A stretch of 33,125 bases of DNA from Natranaerobius trueperi (lineage in GTDB: Bacteria > Bacillota > Natranaerobiia > Natranaerobiales > Natranaerobiaceae): assembly GCF_002216005.1 (NCBI RefSeq), contig NZ_NIQC01000030.1, forward strand, positions 1 to 33,125, written 5' to 3'. Positions 1 to 8,436 of the stretch are shown in pieces (the first letter of the stretch is position 1; each line of letters begins with the position of its first letter). Both the position numbers and the translations under genes were made by a program. The notes beneath the pieces were generated by a model that searched no databases, was not told the DNA's origin, and saw nothing but the letters and a program-made list of their open reading frames with translations.

Positions 1-593
1 TAGTCATGGATGCCGTTCACTACAAAGTGAGACAAGATGGACGAATAGTGAATAAAGCAGCATATATGGCTATTGGGATTGATTTAGATGGTATGAAAGA
101 TGTCTTAGGTATTTGGATAGGAGAAAATGAAAGTTCTAAGTACTGGTTAAAGATTATTAATGAATTAAAGAACCGAGGAGTAGAAGATATTTTAATTGTA
201 TCAATAGATGGGTTGAAAGGTTTTTCAGATGCAATACATGCTAGCTAGATAACCTTGAAGAAAAATGGGGAAGTAAATATAAAATCTCAATTAGATCTTG
301 GAAAGATAATTGGGACAAGCTCTCTGCTATGTTTAAAATCCCGAAGAAGTTAGAAAATTAATTTATACTAATAATTCTATGGAAAGCTAAAACCGTCAAT
401 TGAGAAAAGTGACTAAATCAAAGAGCATCTTTCCGACAGATGAATCATTATTAAAAATGCTTTATCTTGCGACTATGGATATCACTAAAAAATGGACTAT
501 GAGAACAAAAAATTGGGCTCAGATACTGGGACAACTAAGCATTTATTTCGAAGGACGATATAAGAAAATTTTTCCTCGGGCAGTTTTTCACTA
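1..593 (+). pseudogene. IS256-family (mutator-type) transposase remnant, truncated by the window edge
   Basis: The translation of 6-248 matches the catalytic core of IS256-type DDE transposases: it runs through a D-A-V-H-Y-K start, an IGID segment and the SIDGLKGF block that carries the second catalytic Asp. After DAIHA (about 240) the reading jumps to a later part of the protein (LDNLEEKWGSKYK), so a block of the protein is deleted. The remainder is damaged by a frameshift near 342 and an in-frame TAA at about 387, inside the conserved ES-NRQLRK block. It ends with the usual C-terminal WTMRTKNWAQILGQLSIYF at 593. The 5' part lies outside the window. It is clearly non-functional. The IS256 assignment rests on motif recognition. 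Confidence 0.85.
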
Positions 594-635
594 GGAGTTC
601 TTTACTCACTAGTTACTATATAACAACAAAAATGA

Positions 636-682
636 TAAATCGAGGGAGATGATCCCCTTATCTAAGGAACTCCCTCGATTTA
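636..682. repeat. 13-bp perfect inverted repeat, hairpin after the IS256 remnant
   Basis: TAAATCGAGGGAG at 636-648 is exactly complementary to CTCCCTCGATTTA at 670-682. A smaller CCTTA/TAAGG stem lies inside the loop. There is no T-run on either side, so it is a poor intrinsic terminator. It could be a residue of a mobile-element end or a fold-back transcript end. Confidence 0.6.
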
Positions 683-764
683 CCCATGATTTTATCCTGT
701 AATTAAGTTATTCTTATAGGTCATTATCGGAATGTTTACACCAATTACTTGACAGACTCATAAG

Positions 765-1073
765 TTATTCTACTTGTTCAGAACTTTCTTCTTTTAAATC
801 ATATACCCAATCTATTTTTGAAGTATCCTCACCTTCTACCTTTGTAGAAGTAAACTCTAATAAGTTTTCATCTTCAACCCATTTAACTTCTTTAAAAGTT
901 ATAAGTTCATCTTCATAACCTAGACTTTCTCCATCAATGGTATCTAAATTTTCACCATCTATTATACTATCAATATAAAGAATACTTTCTCCTGATGCAC
1001 TACCAAGTCTATAGGTAAAGTGATCAAAATCATAGTTCCATTGGATTGGATCTTCTTTTACTGTATGACCCAT
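765..1073 (-). CDS. Hypothetical acidic protein, probably missing its N-terminus
   Basis: A 102-residue, strongly acidic protein with no recognised family. The first ATG (1073) has no convincing ribosome binding site, and the frame stays open upstream into DNA that encodes a different, truncated protein on the other strand (from about 1087). This suggests that a deletion joined two broken genes near 1075-1087 and removed the original N-terminus, perhaps a signal or lipoprotein leader. The C-terminal half (segments such as ITFKEVKWVEDENLLEFTS) alternates charged and hydrophobic residues like a beta-rich extracytoplasmic domain. Function unknown. It may be a pseudogene. Confidence 0.4.
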   Translation of the reverse strand: MGHTVKEDPIQWNYDFDHFTYRLGSASGESILYIDSIIDGENLDTIDGESLGYEDELITFKEVKWVEDENLLEFTSTKVEGEDTSKIDWVYDLKEESSEQVE

Positions 1074-1086
1074 TTCGATACTTGTA

Positions 1087-1501
1087 ATGATTATTTCAGG
1101 GCTTTCTATGGGACTAGGTATCTTTCTAGGTGAGCAATTTGTTTATATTACACCTATAAAATTATATGAGTACATTGGAGCTTTAGTGTTATTTTTTTTA
1201 GGATTATTTTTCATTTTTAATGAAGATAAAAACACACAAAACCATACTAAAGAGTTAACTATTTCAACAGGTATTTTATTAGGTGTTACTCTTGCTATTG
1301 ATTCATTTTTTGTTAGATATTTCTGCCGGTATGATGCAAATGCCTCTAATTATAACTAGCTTTCTAGCGTTCTTAACAAGTTTTCTATTCATAATTGTAG
1401 GTTCAAATTTCGGTTATGTATTACAACCAATTTTAAAACGGGCAGATTTAATTGCTGCTTATCTACTTATATTATTAGCTATCAGTTTTACAATAATATA
1501 A
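1087..1501 (+). pseudogene. MntP/YtaF-like membrane protein, 5'-truncated and frameshifted
   Basis: Two overlapping frames together give one polytopic membrane protein of the MntP (manganese efflux)/YtaF (sporulation membrane protein) fold. The first (1087-1359) begins inside what should be the second membrane segment and carries GILLGVTLAIDSF, the second repeat's conserved LDAF/IDSF-like motif. After a frameshift near 1305-1315 the chain continues in the 1283-1501 frame as LLDISAGMMQMPLII and two further hydrophobic helices up to the stop. The first repeat with its own acidic motif is missing. Upstream sequence at the break belongs to an unrelated gene on the other strand. Non-functional remnant. 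The choice between MntP and YtaF is uncertain. Confidence 0.6.
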
Positions 1502-1524
1502 AAATAGAGAACCCTATAAGTTCT

Positions 1525-1932
1525 CTATTCATGTCCCCAAACTGTTCCGTCTTCATCTACTTCGTACTTCGTATTAGAAATCATTTCAGTTCTACTGTGT
1601 ATAAACCAAGTGTTTTCAATATCCATTTCATTATCATCTCGTAGCTGTTTATATCTTTTTGTATGATCATCTGCTTTTATTTTTACTATGTAATATCCAG
1701 TTTCAAAATGATCATTAAACCATCCACCTAATGTTTTTTCCAAAGCGTCTTCATACCCTGTTTTATATCCAATTTTTTCTCCTTCTTCTATTCCTTTTTG
1801 ATATTTATCTTCAAGCTTATCATCTAATTCTTCTTCTGTAAGTTCTACATTTTGACTTGGTTGACAACCAATTATCATGATAGCTAACAAAGATACAAAA
1901 AGTAATAAAAAAGACTTTTTTATTGTTTTCAC
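1525..1932 (-). CDS. Small secreted lipoprotein of unknown function
   Basis: A 135-residue protein with a lipoprotein signal peptide: KTIKK at the N-terminus, a hydrophobic stretch to residue 20, and a lipobox ending IIGC with the modifiable Cys at residue 23. The mature part starts with an acidic, helix-prone linker (ELTEEELDDKLEDKYQKG) and then a small domain containing GWFNDHFETGYYIVKIKADD. The ATG at 1932 is preceded by a strong GGAGGGGAGA ribosome binding site. It should be anchored on the outer face of the cytoplasmic membrane. No family was recognised. It stands alone between remnants. Confidence 0.75.
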   Translation of the reverse strand: MKTIKKSFLLLFVSLLAIMIIGCQPSQNVELTEEELDDKLEDKYQKGIEEGEKIGYKTGYEDALEKTLGGWFNDHFETGYYIVKIKADDHTKRYKQLRDDNEMDIENTWFIHSRTEMISNTKYEVDEDGTVWGHE

Positions 1933-2021
1933 TAATATCTCCCCTCCAATTTAGCTAGTGTTTCTAATTTATTCTACCAAATTTTAATCTTTTTTTATAT
2001 TGTTAACTTTTGGTTAATAGT

Positions 2022-2052
2022 AAAAAAAGCTGGCATTATGCCAGCTTTTTTT
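2022..2052 (-). terminator. Intrinsic terminator of the PPOX-family gene
   Basis: GCTGGCA (2029-2035) pairs with TGCCAGC (2039-2045) over a 3-nt loop. It is flanked by A7 at 2022-2028 and T7 at 2046-2052, so the hairpin works in both directions. It lies 1 nt after the stop codon of the upstream minus-strand gene. Confidence 0.9.
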
Positions 2053-2053
2053 C

Positions 2054-2500
2054 TTAACCTCGTAATTCTTCAGCTAATCCTTTTAAGAAATTAACACTTT
2101 TTTCATTTCTAGGCTCAATTTCAACTCCTCCAGTAATTCTCGCAACCGGACTAGTATCTTTTTTAACTTCATCGACTTTCATTTCTATTACTGCCATACC
2201 ATCATTGACATCAGACTTTTCTTTGATAATATCACACTCACCCTTTACACTAAAGGCAATATCATCATCTTCCATAACACTTACGACTACTTTGCCATTT
2301 TGTTTGATATTTTTATAAGTTTCATGCATTGATCCGATACTCATCCTAAGTATTTTACTATCTGGTGCATAAAATAGTGCCATAGGTGCAGCGTTTGGAT
2401 ATCCATTTTCTGATACAGTTGCTACAACGGCTGTAACCTCTTTTTCATTAAATAATTTCTTGTGTTCTTCTGTTAATTTGGATCCTAAAATATGTGACAT
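2054..2500 (-). CDS. Pyridoxamine 5'-phosphate oxidase-family FMN-binding split-barrel protein
   Basis: A 148-residue protein with the PPOX/split-barrel pattern: an N-terminal helix, then VTAVVATVSENGYPNAAPM, the strand-turn-strand that in this family begins the FMN site, followed by KILRMSIGSMHETYKNIKQN and the VVVSVMEDDDIAFSVKG strand. The family binds FMN (sometimes F420 or heme) as a homodimer, and its members reduce or oxidise diverse small molecules, so a specific substrate cannot be read from sequence. The start ATG at 2500 follows TAGGGAGGGATACTT, a good ribosome binding site. Monocistronic, with its own terminator immediately downstream. Confidence 0.78.
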   Translation of the reverse strand: MSHILGSKLTEEHKKLFNEKEVTAVVATVSENGYPNAAPMALFYAPDSKILRMSIGSMHETYKNIKQNGKVVVSVMEDDDIAFSVKGECDIIKEKSDVNDGMAVIEMKVDEVKKDTSPVARITGGVEIEPRNEKSVNFLKGLAEELRG

Positions 2501-2650
2501 ATAAGTATCCCTCCCTAGTTAAAATATTATTTTAGCTCCCTGCAAAACTCAAAAAGTCTGCCATAAGAGGATTTTACAGGGTATTTCAACAGGAACCCCT
2601 CCACTTCATATTGAAATATTCATTAGGAATATTTCTTGGGAGGTGATCCT

Positions 2651-3750
2651 GTGAAAGATCAAATTTCTTTCTTTGATTACTCTGATGAGTTTCAAAAGTT
2701 AGATTCTCATTCGAAACTCAAGAAACTTTCTGATTACATAGATTTTGCTGAAATTATTCCTCAGCATGTAAGAGATCGTTATTACAATCAAACAGGACGA
2801 CCGCCTTACTCTATTGAATCTATGCTTTCTGCTTTAATAATTCAAAAGCTTGTTTCCATACCGAGACCCCTGTTAAAGAGAACAATCCTAAATATTTCTT
2901 TTCTCTTAAAAGAAAGGTCGAGAAGGGAACTACTAAAAGACCTGAACATGAATTAATTGCCAAAAATATTAGTAAAATGCCTAAACGTTCTAAAGTTGAG
3001 CCCAAGGCTAAACTTTCTTACACCAATGGTCATTTTGCTTACGCTTTTACTGGTGCTGTATTGACAGGTGGGTTTGGTGTTATTAGAGATATTGAACTTT
3101 TTGAGGGTCAAAAAGATTCTACTACTTTAAAACCTATAATGAATAGCTTTAAGAAACGTCATGATATTCAAAGAACAATATTTTTACAGCTGATGCCGGC
3201 TTTGATAGTACTGAAAATTATCGCTTCTTGATAGAAGAATGTTCTTTAAAGCCAGTAATTTAGTAAAAATCGTAGAAATTCTAAAAAACTAGGTGAAAAT
3301 TTTAATGAAAATGGTATTCCTGTTTGCCCTAAAGATAGTAGCCTTACTTTCAAATATGATGGTTATTGTAATTCACGCAAAAGAATCAAATGGGTTTGCC
3401 CTTTAAATAGAAAGCAAGGGACTAAACGTTATAGTAAATGTTCTAGTCCATGTACTGAGTCAAAGTATGGACGGGTAATTTACACCTATCCTAAAGACAA
3501 TTATCGTTTTCATACTCCTATTCCAAGAGTTCTAAACTTTGGAAAAGGGTGTACAAGAAAAGGGTAGTGTCAGAACATTATCTCTAGACTTAAATTACCA
3601 CTTAATCTAAGGCAACTAAACGTTAGAAATTTTCATAGTGTTTTTTCTTAATTTGCGTTATCTGCTATTGCTCAAAATATTGTTGCTTTAATTGCTTGTA
3701 GATCTGCATTCTATGAAAAGATCAGATCAATCCGTTGGATTGCTGCTTAA
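2651..3750 (+). pseudogene. DDE_Tnp_1-type (IS4/IS5-superfamily) transposase, multiply broken
   Basis: Translation in shifting frames gives a typical DDE transposase order. The N-terminal part begins at GTG 2651 behind GGGAGGTGAT and carries GRPPYSIESMLSALIIQKL. After a deletion near 2860 comes KYFFSLKRKVEKGT, then LSYTNGHFAYAFTGAVLTGG (2977-3231 frame). After a frameshift near 3180 comes FTADAGFDSTENYRFLIEE with the second catalytic Asp, then SEHYLSRLKLPLNLRQL with the Glu-containing block, and the end at 3748-3750. There is a stop near 3260, a frameshift near 3535 and another stop near 3650. The exact IS family is uncertain, and terminal inverted repeats were not found with confidence. Confidence 0.8.
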
Positions 3751-3797
3751 ATTATTAACTTGAGGAGTGTTTCATCTTTTACCTTAGACTTTAAAAT

Positions 3798-4064
3798 TCA
3801 AAGAGATTTGATTTTTCCCTGGTTATCTTTTTTATTTTTTAAAAACAAATATCTCCCTAGTATTGTAAAAACTAAAAAAGCCCCTAAAATTATATACATG
3901 GGTAGTCCACTAACATCCTCATTCACTTCACCATTAGTAGCTAGTACATGATTAATCTCAAAGTTCATAAACGTAAAGATCAAGATTAAATACATCAGCT
4001 TATTCACTAGATTAAATTGCACCAAAACACCCCATATCTCAAATCTTAAGATTCTATAATACAT
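3798..4064 (-). CDS. Small two-helix membrane protein, hypothetical
   Basis: An 88-residue protein with two hydrophobic segments (about residues 20-37 and 54-72) separated by a short acidic loop, and a very basic C-terminal tail. The first segment, ending NHVLATNG, resembles a signal peptide, and the layout resembles small envelope proteins with a C-terminal anchor. The start is uncertain. The only good Shine-Dalgarno upstream (GGAGG around 4090) is about 27 nt before the ATG at 4064, and internal GTG/ATG codons near residue 21-24 have no clear site. It sits just outside the decayed transposase and may itself be decaying. Function unknown. Confidence 0.45.
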   Translation of the reverse strand: MYYRILRFEIWGVLVQFNLVNKLMYLILIFTFMNFEINHVLATNGEVNEDVSGLPMYIILGAFLVFTILGRYLFLKNKKDNQGKIKSL

Positions 4065-4138
4065 TTATTCTATAAACAATTCCATATACCTCCATTTACC
4101 TATTTTTGTTACATAACACTTTAAAGAATTACAACTTT

Positions 4139-4171
4139 AAAAAAAGATACTGCAAAAATTGCAGTATCTTT
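4139..4171 (-). terminator. Intrinsic terminator of glnA
   Basis: A 13-bp stem (AAAGATACTGCAA at 4143-4155 with its complement at 4159-4171) closes a 3-nt loop 6 nt after the glnA stop. On the minus strand it is followed by a U-tract (A-run 4139-4145 on the plus strand). Confidence 0.9.
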
Positions 4172-4177
4172 AAATAA

Positions 4178-5512
4178 TTAATATTTAGCTAAATAATTGT
4201 CGATCTCCCATTTATGTACATGTCTCGCATAATCATTCCATTCTTTTCGTTTAGCTTTTATAAATAAATTAAAGACATGCTCACCTAAGGCCTCTTTTAC
4301 TAAGCTATCTTTTTCCATCTCTTCTATCGCTTCATAGAGATCTCTTGGTAATTTATCTACATGAAGTTTATTACGCTCTTTACTAGACATATCAAAAATA
4401 TTCTTTTCTATTTCAGAAGGTGGTTTTATTTTATTTTTAACACCTTCTAACCCAGCTTTTAACATTACAGCAAAAACTAAATAAGGATTTGCAATCGGAT
4501 CTGGATTTCTTAATTCAACTCTAGTACTTTTACCTCTTGAAGCTGGTACTCGAACTAAAGTTGTACGATTTTTAGTTGACCAAGCAACTGTTGTAGGTGC
4601 TTCATATCCAGGCAACAGCCTTTTATAACTATTAATAATTGGATTAGAAATTAATGTCATCCCTTTAGCATGATTTAAAAGTCCACCAATATAATAATAG
4701 GCTATATCACTTAATTTGTTTTCTTTATTATTAGGATCATAAAATGCATTACTTCCATTTGTATATAGTGATTGATTACAGTGCATTGCATTTCCATTTT
4801 CACTAGAAAATGGTTTAGGTAAAAATGTTGCATATAATCCAAAATTATTAGCTACATTCTTAACAATATCTTTAAAAGTCATCCAATTATCTGCAGTTCT
4901 TAAAGCTTCATCATACTTAAAATCTATCTCATGTTGACCAGGGGCAACTTCATGATGTGAAGCTTCAATCTTAAAGCCCATTTTTTTCATAGTGAGAATT
5001 ATGTTTCTTCTAGCATCTTCCCCCATATCATAAGGAGCTAAGTCAAAATACCCAGCTGTATCATGAATATCAAAAACCGGTCGTCCTTTTTCATCAGTAT
5101 GAAATAAGAAGAATTCACCTTCTGGACCAACATTAAATCTATAACCCATATCTTGACATTCTTTTAAAGCACTTTTTAGAATATTTCTCGGACATCCTTC
5201 AAAAGGCGTACCATCAGGATTATAAACATCGCATACAAGACTAGCTACTCCTTTATCCGATGGTCTCCATGGCATAACATTAAAAGTAGAAGTATCTGGT
5301 ATTAAAACTTGATCAGATTCTTCAACTCTTGCAAAACCATCAATGGATGAACCATCAAACATAAGCTCTCCTGCCATCGCAGAATCTAGCTCATCACTAG
5401 TTACTGATACACTTTTCATCGCCCCAAAAACATCTGTAAATTGTAGCCTAATAAATTCAATGTTTAAATCTTGAATTTTCTTTTTCAGGTCTTCTTTTGT
5501 AAGTTGACTCAT
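4178..5512 (-). CDS. glnA: Glutamine synthetase type I (GSI-alpha)
   Basis: Makes glutamine from glutamate, ammonia and ATP in the cytoplasm, the main entry of ammonium into organic nitrogen. The 444 residues match the Bacillus/Clostridium GSI-alpha length. Visible landmarks are the N-terminal beta-grasp with QFTDVFG, the substrate loop FDGSSIDGF, the metal-ligand segments PEGEFFLF and HHEVAPGQHEIDF, MHCNQSLY, the PGYEAPTTVAWS loop, and NRTTLVRVPA followed by RVELRNPDP. The segment before the MHCNQSL His reads NGNA where NGSG is usual, a mild oddity. The C-terminus lacks the adenylylation Tyr motif of GSI-beta, as expected for feedback-regulated Firmicute enzymes. It has its own promoter at 5558-5585 and its own terminator. 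No GlnR/TnrA dyad was recognised. Confidence 0.97.
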   Translation of the reverse strand: MSQLTKEDLKKKIQDLNIEFIRLQFTDVFGAMKSVSVTSDELDSAMAGELMFDGSSIDGFARVEESDQVLIPDTSTFNVMPWRPSDKGVASLVCDVYNPDGTPFEGCPRNILKSALKECQDMGYRFNVGPEGEFFLFHTDEKGRPVFDIHDTAGYFDLAPYDMGEDARRNIILTMKKMGFKIEASHHEVAPGQHEIDFKYDEALRTADNWMTFKDIVKNVANNFGLYATFLPKPFSSENGNAMHCNQSLYTNGSNAFYDPNNKENKLSDIAYYYIGGLLNHAKGMTLISNPIINSYKRLLPGYEAPTTVAWSTKNRTTLVRVPASRGKSTRVELRNPDPIANPYLVFAVMLKAGLEGVKNKIKPPSEIEKNIFDMSSKERNKLHVDKLPRDLYEAIEEMEKDSLVKEALGEHVFNLFIKAKRKEWNDYARHVHKWEIDNYLAKY

Positions 5513-5557
5513 GAATTAAATAACGCCGCCTATTTTTCCATGTTATTTTGGTGGTAA

Positions 5558-5585
5558 ATTTTATCATACAGAACTTTAATGTCAA
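5558..5585 (-). promoter_or_regulatory. Sigma-A type promoter of glnA
   Basis: On the minus strand there is a consensus -35 TTGACA (5580-5585), a 16-bp spacer and TAAAAT as -10 (5558-5563), giving a leader of about 40 nt before the glnA ATG. Confidence 0.7.
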
Positions 5586-5866
5586 GTTGTTAGTAAAGGT
5601 CTCTCATACGATATAGTTTCTTTTAGAGCATTTACATATGTATTTCAAGATACTACTATACGATTTTCACAATTACACCACCATACATAAATATGGGCCA
5701 TAGAAAGAGCATCATCTAGTATTTTCCTGAATTTACAAGTGATATTTTAGTCATAAAAGCTCACAATAATATATTGTAATTGATCAGATTACATAATTTC
5801 CATTTTTGTAGTATAATATTAATGGTCGATGAATGAACGTAAAAATTTAAAAGTAGGTGATAAGTA
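5586..5866. other. Intergenic region between divergent glnA and the CBS-domain gene
   Basis: No gene is seen. A TATAAT hexamer lies about 50 nt before the CBS-domain start codon and could be its -10 element, but no good -35 is visible. No riboswitch or convincing dyad was recognised. Confidence 0.5.
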
Positions 5867-6307
5867 ATGACAAAGCCTGATCAGCCGATAGTTGCGTTTT
5901 TTCTTGTTCCTAAAAGTGAAGTTATTTATGAGCATGAGAACTCAACTATGCGCCAGGCATTAGAAAGAATGGAATATCACCGTTATACAGCAATACCTAT
6001 TCTTGATAATAACGGTCGATATGTATCAACAATTACAGAAGGTGATTTACTCTGGAAAATTAAAAATGATAACCTTAGTTTTCAAGACACAAATAACATT
6101 AACCTATCAGAGGTTCCTAAGAATATGAAGAACTATACAGTTTCAATAAATGTTTCAATAGAAGAGCTAGTTTTACTAGCTGGGGAACAAAATTTTGTTC
6201 CAGTAGTTGATGATCAACAGTATTTTATAGGGATCGTCAAACGAGGAGATATTATCCATTATTGTTATGAAGAAATATTTAAAAGTAGAGAAAAACAACC
6301 TTCATAA
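5867..6307 (+). CDS. CBS-domain pair protein
   Basis: A 146-residue stand-alone tandem CBS (Bateman) module. The first CBS repeat covers about residues 10-65 (ENSTMRQALERMEYHRYTAI, then the GRYVSTITEGDLLW end motif) and the second about 75-135 (SIEELVLLAGEQNFVPVVDD, then the YFIGIVKRGDI end motif). Such modules bind adenosine nucleotides (AMP, ATP, SAM and similar) in the cleft between repeats. With no fused catalytic domain it is probably a sensor acting on a partner protein. A TAGGTGA ribosome binding site precedes the ATG. It is divergent from glnA, but the sequence shows no direct functional link. Transcription ends at the shared terminator at 6313-6344. Confidence 0.85.
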   Translation: MTKPDQPIVAFFLVPKSEVIYEHENSTMRQALERMEYHRYTAIPILDNNGRYVSTITEGDLLWKIKNDNLSFQDTNNINLSEVPKNMKNYTVSINVSIEELVLLAGEQNFVPVVDDQQYFIGIVKRGDIIHYCYEEIFKSREKQPS

Positions 6308-6312
6308 AAAAC

Positions 6313-6344
6313 AGTAAAACCGTGGCGTTTGCCACGGTTTTACT
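6313..6344. terminator. Bidirectional terminator between convergent genes
   Basis: A 14-bp perfect stem, AGTAAAACCGTGGC (6313-6326), GTTT loop and its complement (6331-6344), lies 5 nt after the CBS-gene stop. It overlaps the stop codon of the convergent thioredoxin-like gene by 2 nt. A-rich sequence precedes the stem. Confidence 0.85.
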
Positions 6345-6939
6345 ATTCAACATCTTCTAATAAATTAAGCATCTGAGATTTATCTTGTGGACCGATAACA
6401 CTCATATGAACATTTTTTTCATTATCTACTACAAAAGTCATAGGAAAAGCAGTTACAAAATAATCTTGAGCCATTTTAGCGTCAACATCAAATAGTACCG
6501 GAAAGTCATACCCTTCTTGTTCCATAAACGACTTAATTTCATCAGGATCTTCTTGCACATTAACAGTATATATATTCTTATTTGGTTCATTATCTAACCT
6601 TTGAAATAACTCTTGTATATCATCCATTTCTTCTAAACAGATTGGACAACTTCTTTGCCAAAACTTAACTATAGCATTTCCTTCAATATCTTCCGGAAAC
6701 GAGATCTTTTTCCCTGATAATTCTTTTACATCATGGTTAGTTATCTCTACATCTGGGTCTTCATTTTTTATAAAATTTTCTTGAGGTTTTTCATCTATAT
6801 CTTCACTTTCAATTTCATTAATCTCTATTTTTTCTTGACTATTATCATTTTCTTCTAATAGTTCTACAGGATTACAGCCTGTTACTAATAAACTAGTAAG
6901 TAACATTACAAATAAAGTGAAAATTTTCTTTGAAAGCAT
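6343..6939 (-). CDS. TlpA/ResA-like thioredoxin-fold lipoprotein
   Basis: A membrane-anchored thiol-disulfide oxidoreductase of the cell exterior. The signal peptide ends in the lipobox LVTGC (Cys22). An acidic, low-complexity linker (about 25-65) separates the anchor from a thioredoxin fold at about 70-198. This has the redox site WQRSCPIC (Cys98 and Cys101, a CPIC variant of CxxC), the typical IVKFWQ strand before it, the cis-proline segment AFPMTFVVD and a C-terminal helix. The preceding gene (12 nt upstream, same strand) encodes CcdA. In this arrangement CcdA carries electrons across the membrane to keep such proteins reduced, typically for cytochrome c maturation or repair of exported thiols. 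No cytochrome c genes are visible here, so the client is unknown. Confidence 0.85.
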   Translation of the reverse strand: MLSKKIFTLFVMLLTSLLVTGCNPVELLEENDNSQEKIEINEIESEDIDEKPQENFIKNEDPDVEITNHDVKELSGKKISFPEDIEGNAIVKFWQRSCPICLEEMDDIQELFQRLDNEPNKNIYTVNVQEDPDEIKSFMEQEGYDFPVLFDVDAKMAQDYFVTAFPMTFVVDNEKNVHMSVIGPQDKSQMLNLLEDVE

Positions 6940-6951
6940 TATGAACCTCCT

Positions 6952-7668
6952 TTAATTCACAAGATTAAACAACCACAAACTTATATCAGCAAATTTATCA
7001 AATAATATAAGTAAACCAACTAAAATTAAAATACCACCACTTACGAAATTTATTTTAGGTAAGTATTTATTACATCTATTTAGTTTAGGGTAAAGTTGTT
7101 TTAAGAAAAAAGCTAAAAGTAAAAAAGGTATTGAAAAACCTAATGAAAAAGTTCCTAATAATCCCATTCCCTGATAAACAGTTTTAGAACTACCAGCTAA
7201 CATTAAAATGCTGCCTAATATTGCTGTAGCACATGGTGTCCATGCAAACGCAAAAGTGGATCCAAAAAGTGTAGATGAAAAAAATCCAGGTTTTTTAGGA
7301 ATAAAATTCATTTTATATGTCCTATTTAACATTGGAAGTTTCAAAAATCCACCTAACTGCAAACCGAAAAATATAACTAAGCCTCCAGCAACTACACGAA
7401 TAATGTCCTGGGTAGCAGGTCTATTCAATAATTGTCCAATAGTAGTAGCTGTTGCCCCTAACAACACAAATATAATTGTAAACCCTAAAACAAAACCTAG
7501 TGCATTAATTAATAAACCACTTTGTGGACGATCTTGTTTCATTTCACTAAAAGAAGTTCCAGTAATATACGAAATATAGGCAGGGTATAAGGGCCAAACA
7601 CAAGGACTAAAGAAAAACAAAAATCCAGCCAAAAAAGCGACTGAAATAGATACAGAATCACCTACCAT
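6952..7668 (-). CDS. ccdA: CcdA-family thiol:disulfide transport protein
   Basis: A polytopic membrane protein of the CcdA/DsbD-beta family that shuttles reducing equivalents from cytoplasmic thioredoxin to extracytoplasmic thioredoxin-like proteins. It has about six hydrophobic segments. The two conserved redox cysteines sit in FSPCVWPLYPAYISY (helix 1; the family usually has FSPCVLPL) and FAWTPCATAILGSI (helix 4). I prefer the ATG at 7668 because AGAGGTGG lies 7 nt upstream of it. The in-frame ATG at 7686, which would add MRGGLI, has only a GGCGGGG about 8 nt before it. It forms an operon with the downstream thioredoxin-like lipoprotein, its probable redox partner. Confidence 0.9.
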   Translation of the reverse strand: MVGDSVSISVAFLAGFLFFFSPCVWPLYPAYISYITGTSFSEMKQDRPQSGLLINALGFVLGFTIIFVLLGATATTIGQLLNRPATQDIIRVVAGGLVIFFGLQLGGFLKLPMLNRTYKMNFIPKKPGFFSSTLFGSTFAFAWTPCATAILGSILMLAGSSKTVYQGMGLLGTFSLGFSIPFLLLAFFLKQLYPKLNRCNKYLPKINFVSGGILILVGLLILFDKFADISLWLFNLVN

Positions 7669-7816
7669 AATTAACCCACCTCTCATTTTTTGTTTACCCC
7701 GCCAGGGTATAAGTATTTTACATTAATTTATTTTAACTGTCAATGTACCATATATACTTGATCCAAACAAGTAAATAATTTTAAAAATAAGTTATGTCCC
7801 GACAAAAGACATAAGA

Positions 7817-7843
7817 AAAGTAGCAGTTTAGAACTGCTACTTT
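7817..7843 (-). terminator. Terminator after the RND efflux operon
   Basis: A 12-bp perfect stem AAAGTAGCAGTT (7817-7828) with AACTGCTACTTT (7832-7843) lies 18 nt after the TetR stop codon. The following U-tract on the minus strand is short. Confidence 0.75.
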
Positions 7844-7861
7844 CAGGATTATGACTTATCT

Positions 7862-8422
7862 TTAAAAAAATCCTTTTGTTAGTACATATAAAGAGTTTTC
7901 AATTAGCTCATCATCTGGCTTTTTACCATCTATTAAGATATAATAACAGATCACTTGATGTTCTACACCTCTAAAGATTCGAGTATATAAGGTTGGATCA
8001 CCAGGCTCAACTTCACCTCGTTCTATACCTTTTTGAAACTCTGCTTTAAATTTATCTACAAAGATTTCTCTGACTTGTAATAACCAATCAAAGAGTGTTT
8101 TTTGTGTCACTACATCTGAGCTAACCAAAAACCTAGCAATTTCTTGGTTGGCCCACAAAAACTTAGTTTCTTCTTTTAGTAATAATCTTAATTTATCAAT
8201 CAAAGGTAGATCTTTATCTAAAACAGAAACCTTTAAATCCTTATATTTTGTAACTCCATCTTTTATCATTTCTACAAATAAATCTTCCTTACTTTTAAAA
8301 TAAAGATAAACTGATCCTTTAGCTACTTCTGCTTCCTTCGCCACTTCTTCAATTTTAGTATCTTGATAACCTTTGATTCCAAATACTTTAGTGGCAGCCT
8401 CAATTATCTGTTGTTTTTTCAT
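7862..8422 (-). CDS. TetR-family repressor of the RND efflux operon
   Basis: A 186-residue TetR/AcrR regulator. The N-terminal helix-turn-helix occupies about residues 5-50 (IIEAATKVFGIKGYQDTKIE, EEVAKEAEVAKGSVYLYFKS, KEDLFVEMI), which is the canonical TetR DNA-binding pattern. The remaining alpha-helical domain is the dimerisation and ligand pocket, here with no recognisable subfamily. An AAGGAGTGCTGTTAC site precedes the ATG, 14 nt after the RND pump stop, so it is the last gene of the efflux operon. The TGACTG/CAGTCA dyads near 13350 and 13418, upstream of the operon, are the obvious operator candidates, making this a self-limiting drug- or toxin-responsive repressor. The inducer is unknown. 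Confidence 0.93.
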   Translation of the reverse strand: MKKQQIIEAATKVFGIKGYQDTKIEEVAKEAEVAKGSVYLYFKSKEDLFVEMIKDGVTKYKDLKVSVLDKDLPLIDKLRLLLKEETKFLWANQEIARFLVSSDVVTQKTLFDWLLQVREIFVDKFKAEFQKGIERGEVEPGDPTLYTRIFRGVEHQVICYYILIDGKKPDDELIENSLYVLTKGFF

Positions 8423-8436
8423 GTAACAGCACTCCT

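Noticed and set aside
2520-2640. Terminal inverted repeats of the DDE transposase element
   Set aside because: I compared sequence left of 2651 with sequence right of 3750 and found no convincing complementary ends. The borders remain undefined.
7208-7579. Plus-strand open frame of 123 codons opposite ccdA
   Set aside because: It is the antisense shadow of the CcdA membrane helices. It has no ribosome binding site and no plausible protein features.
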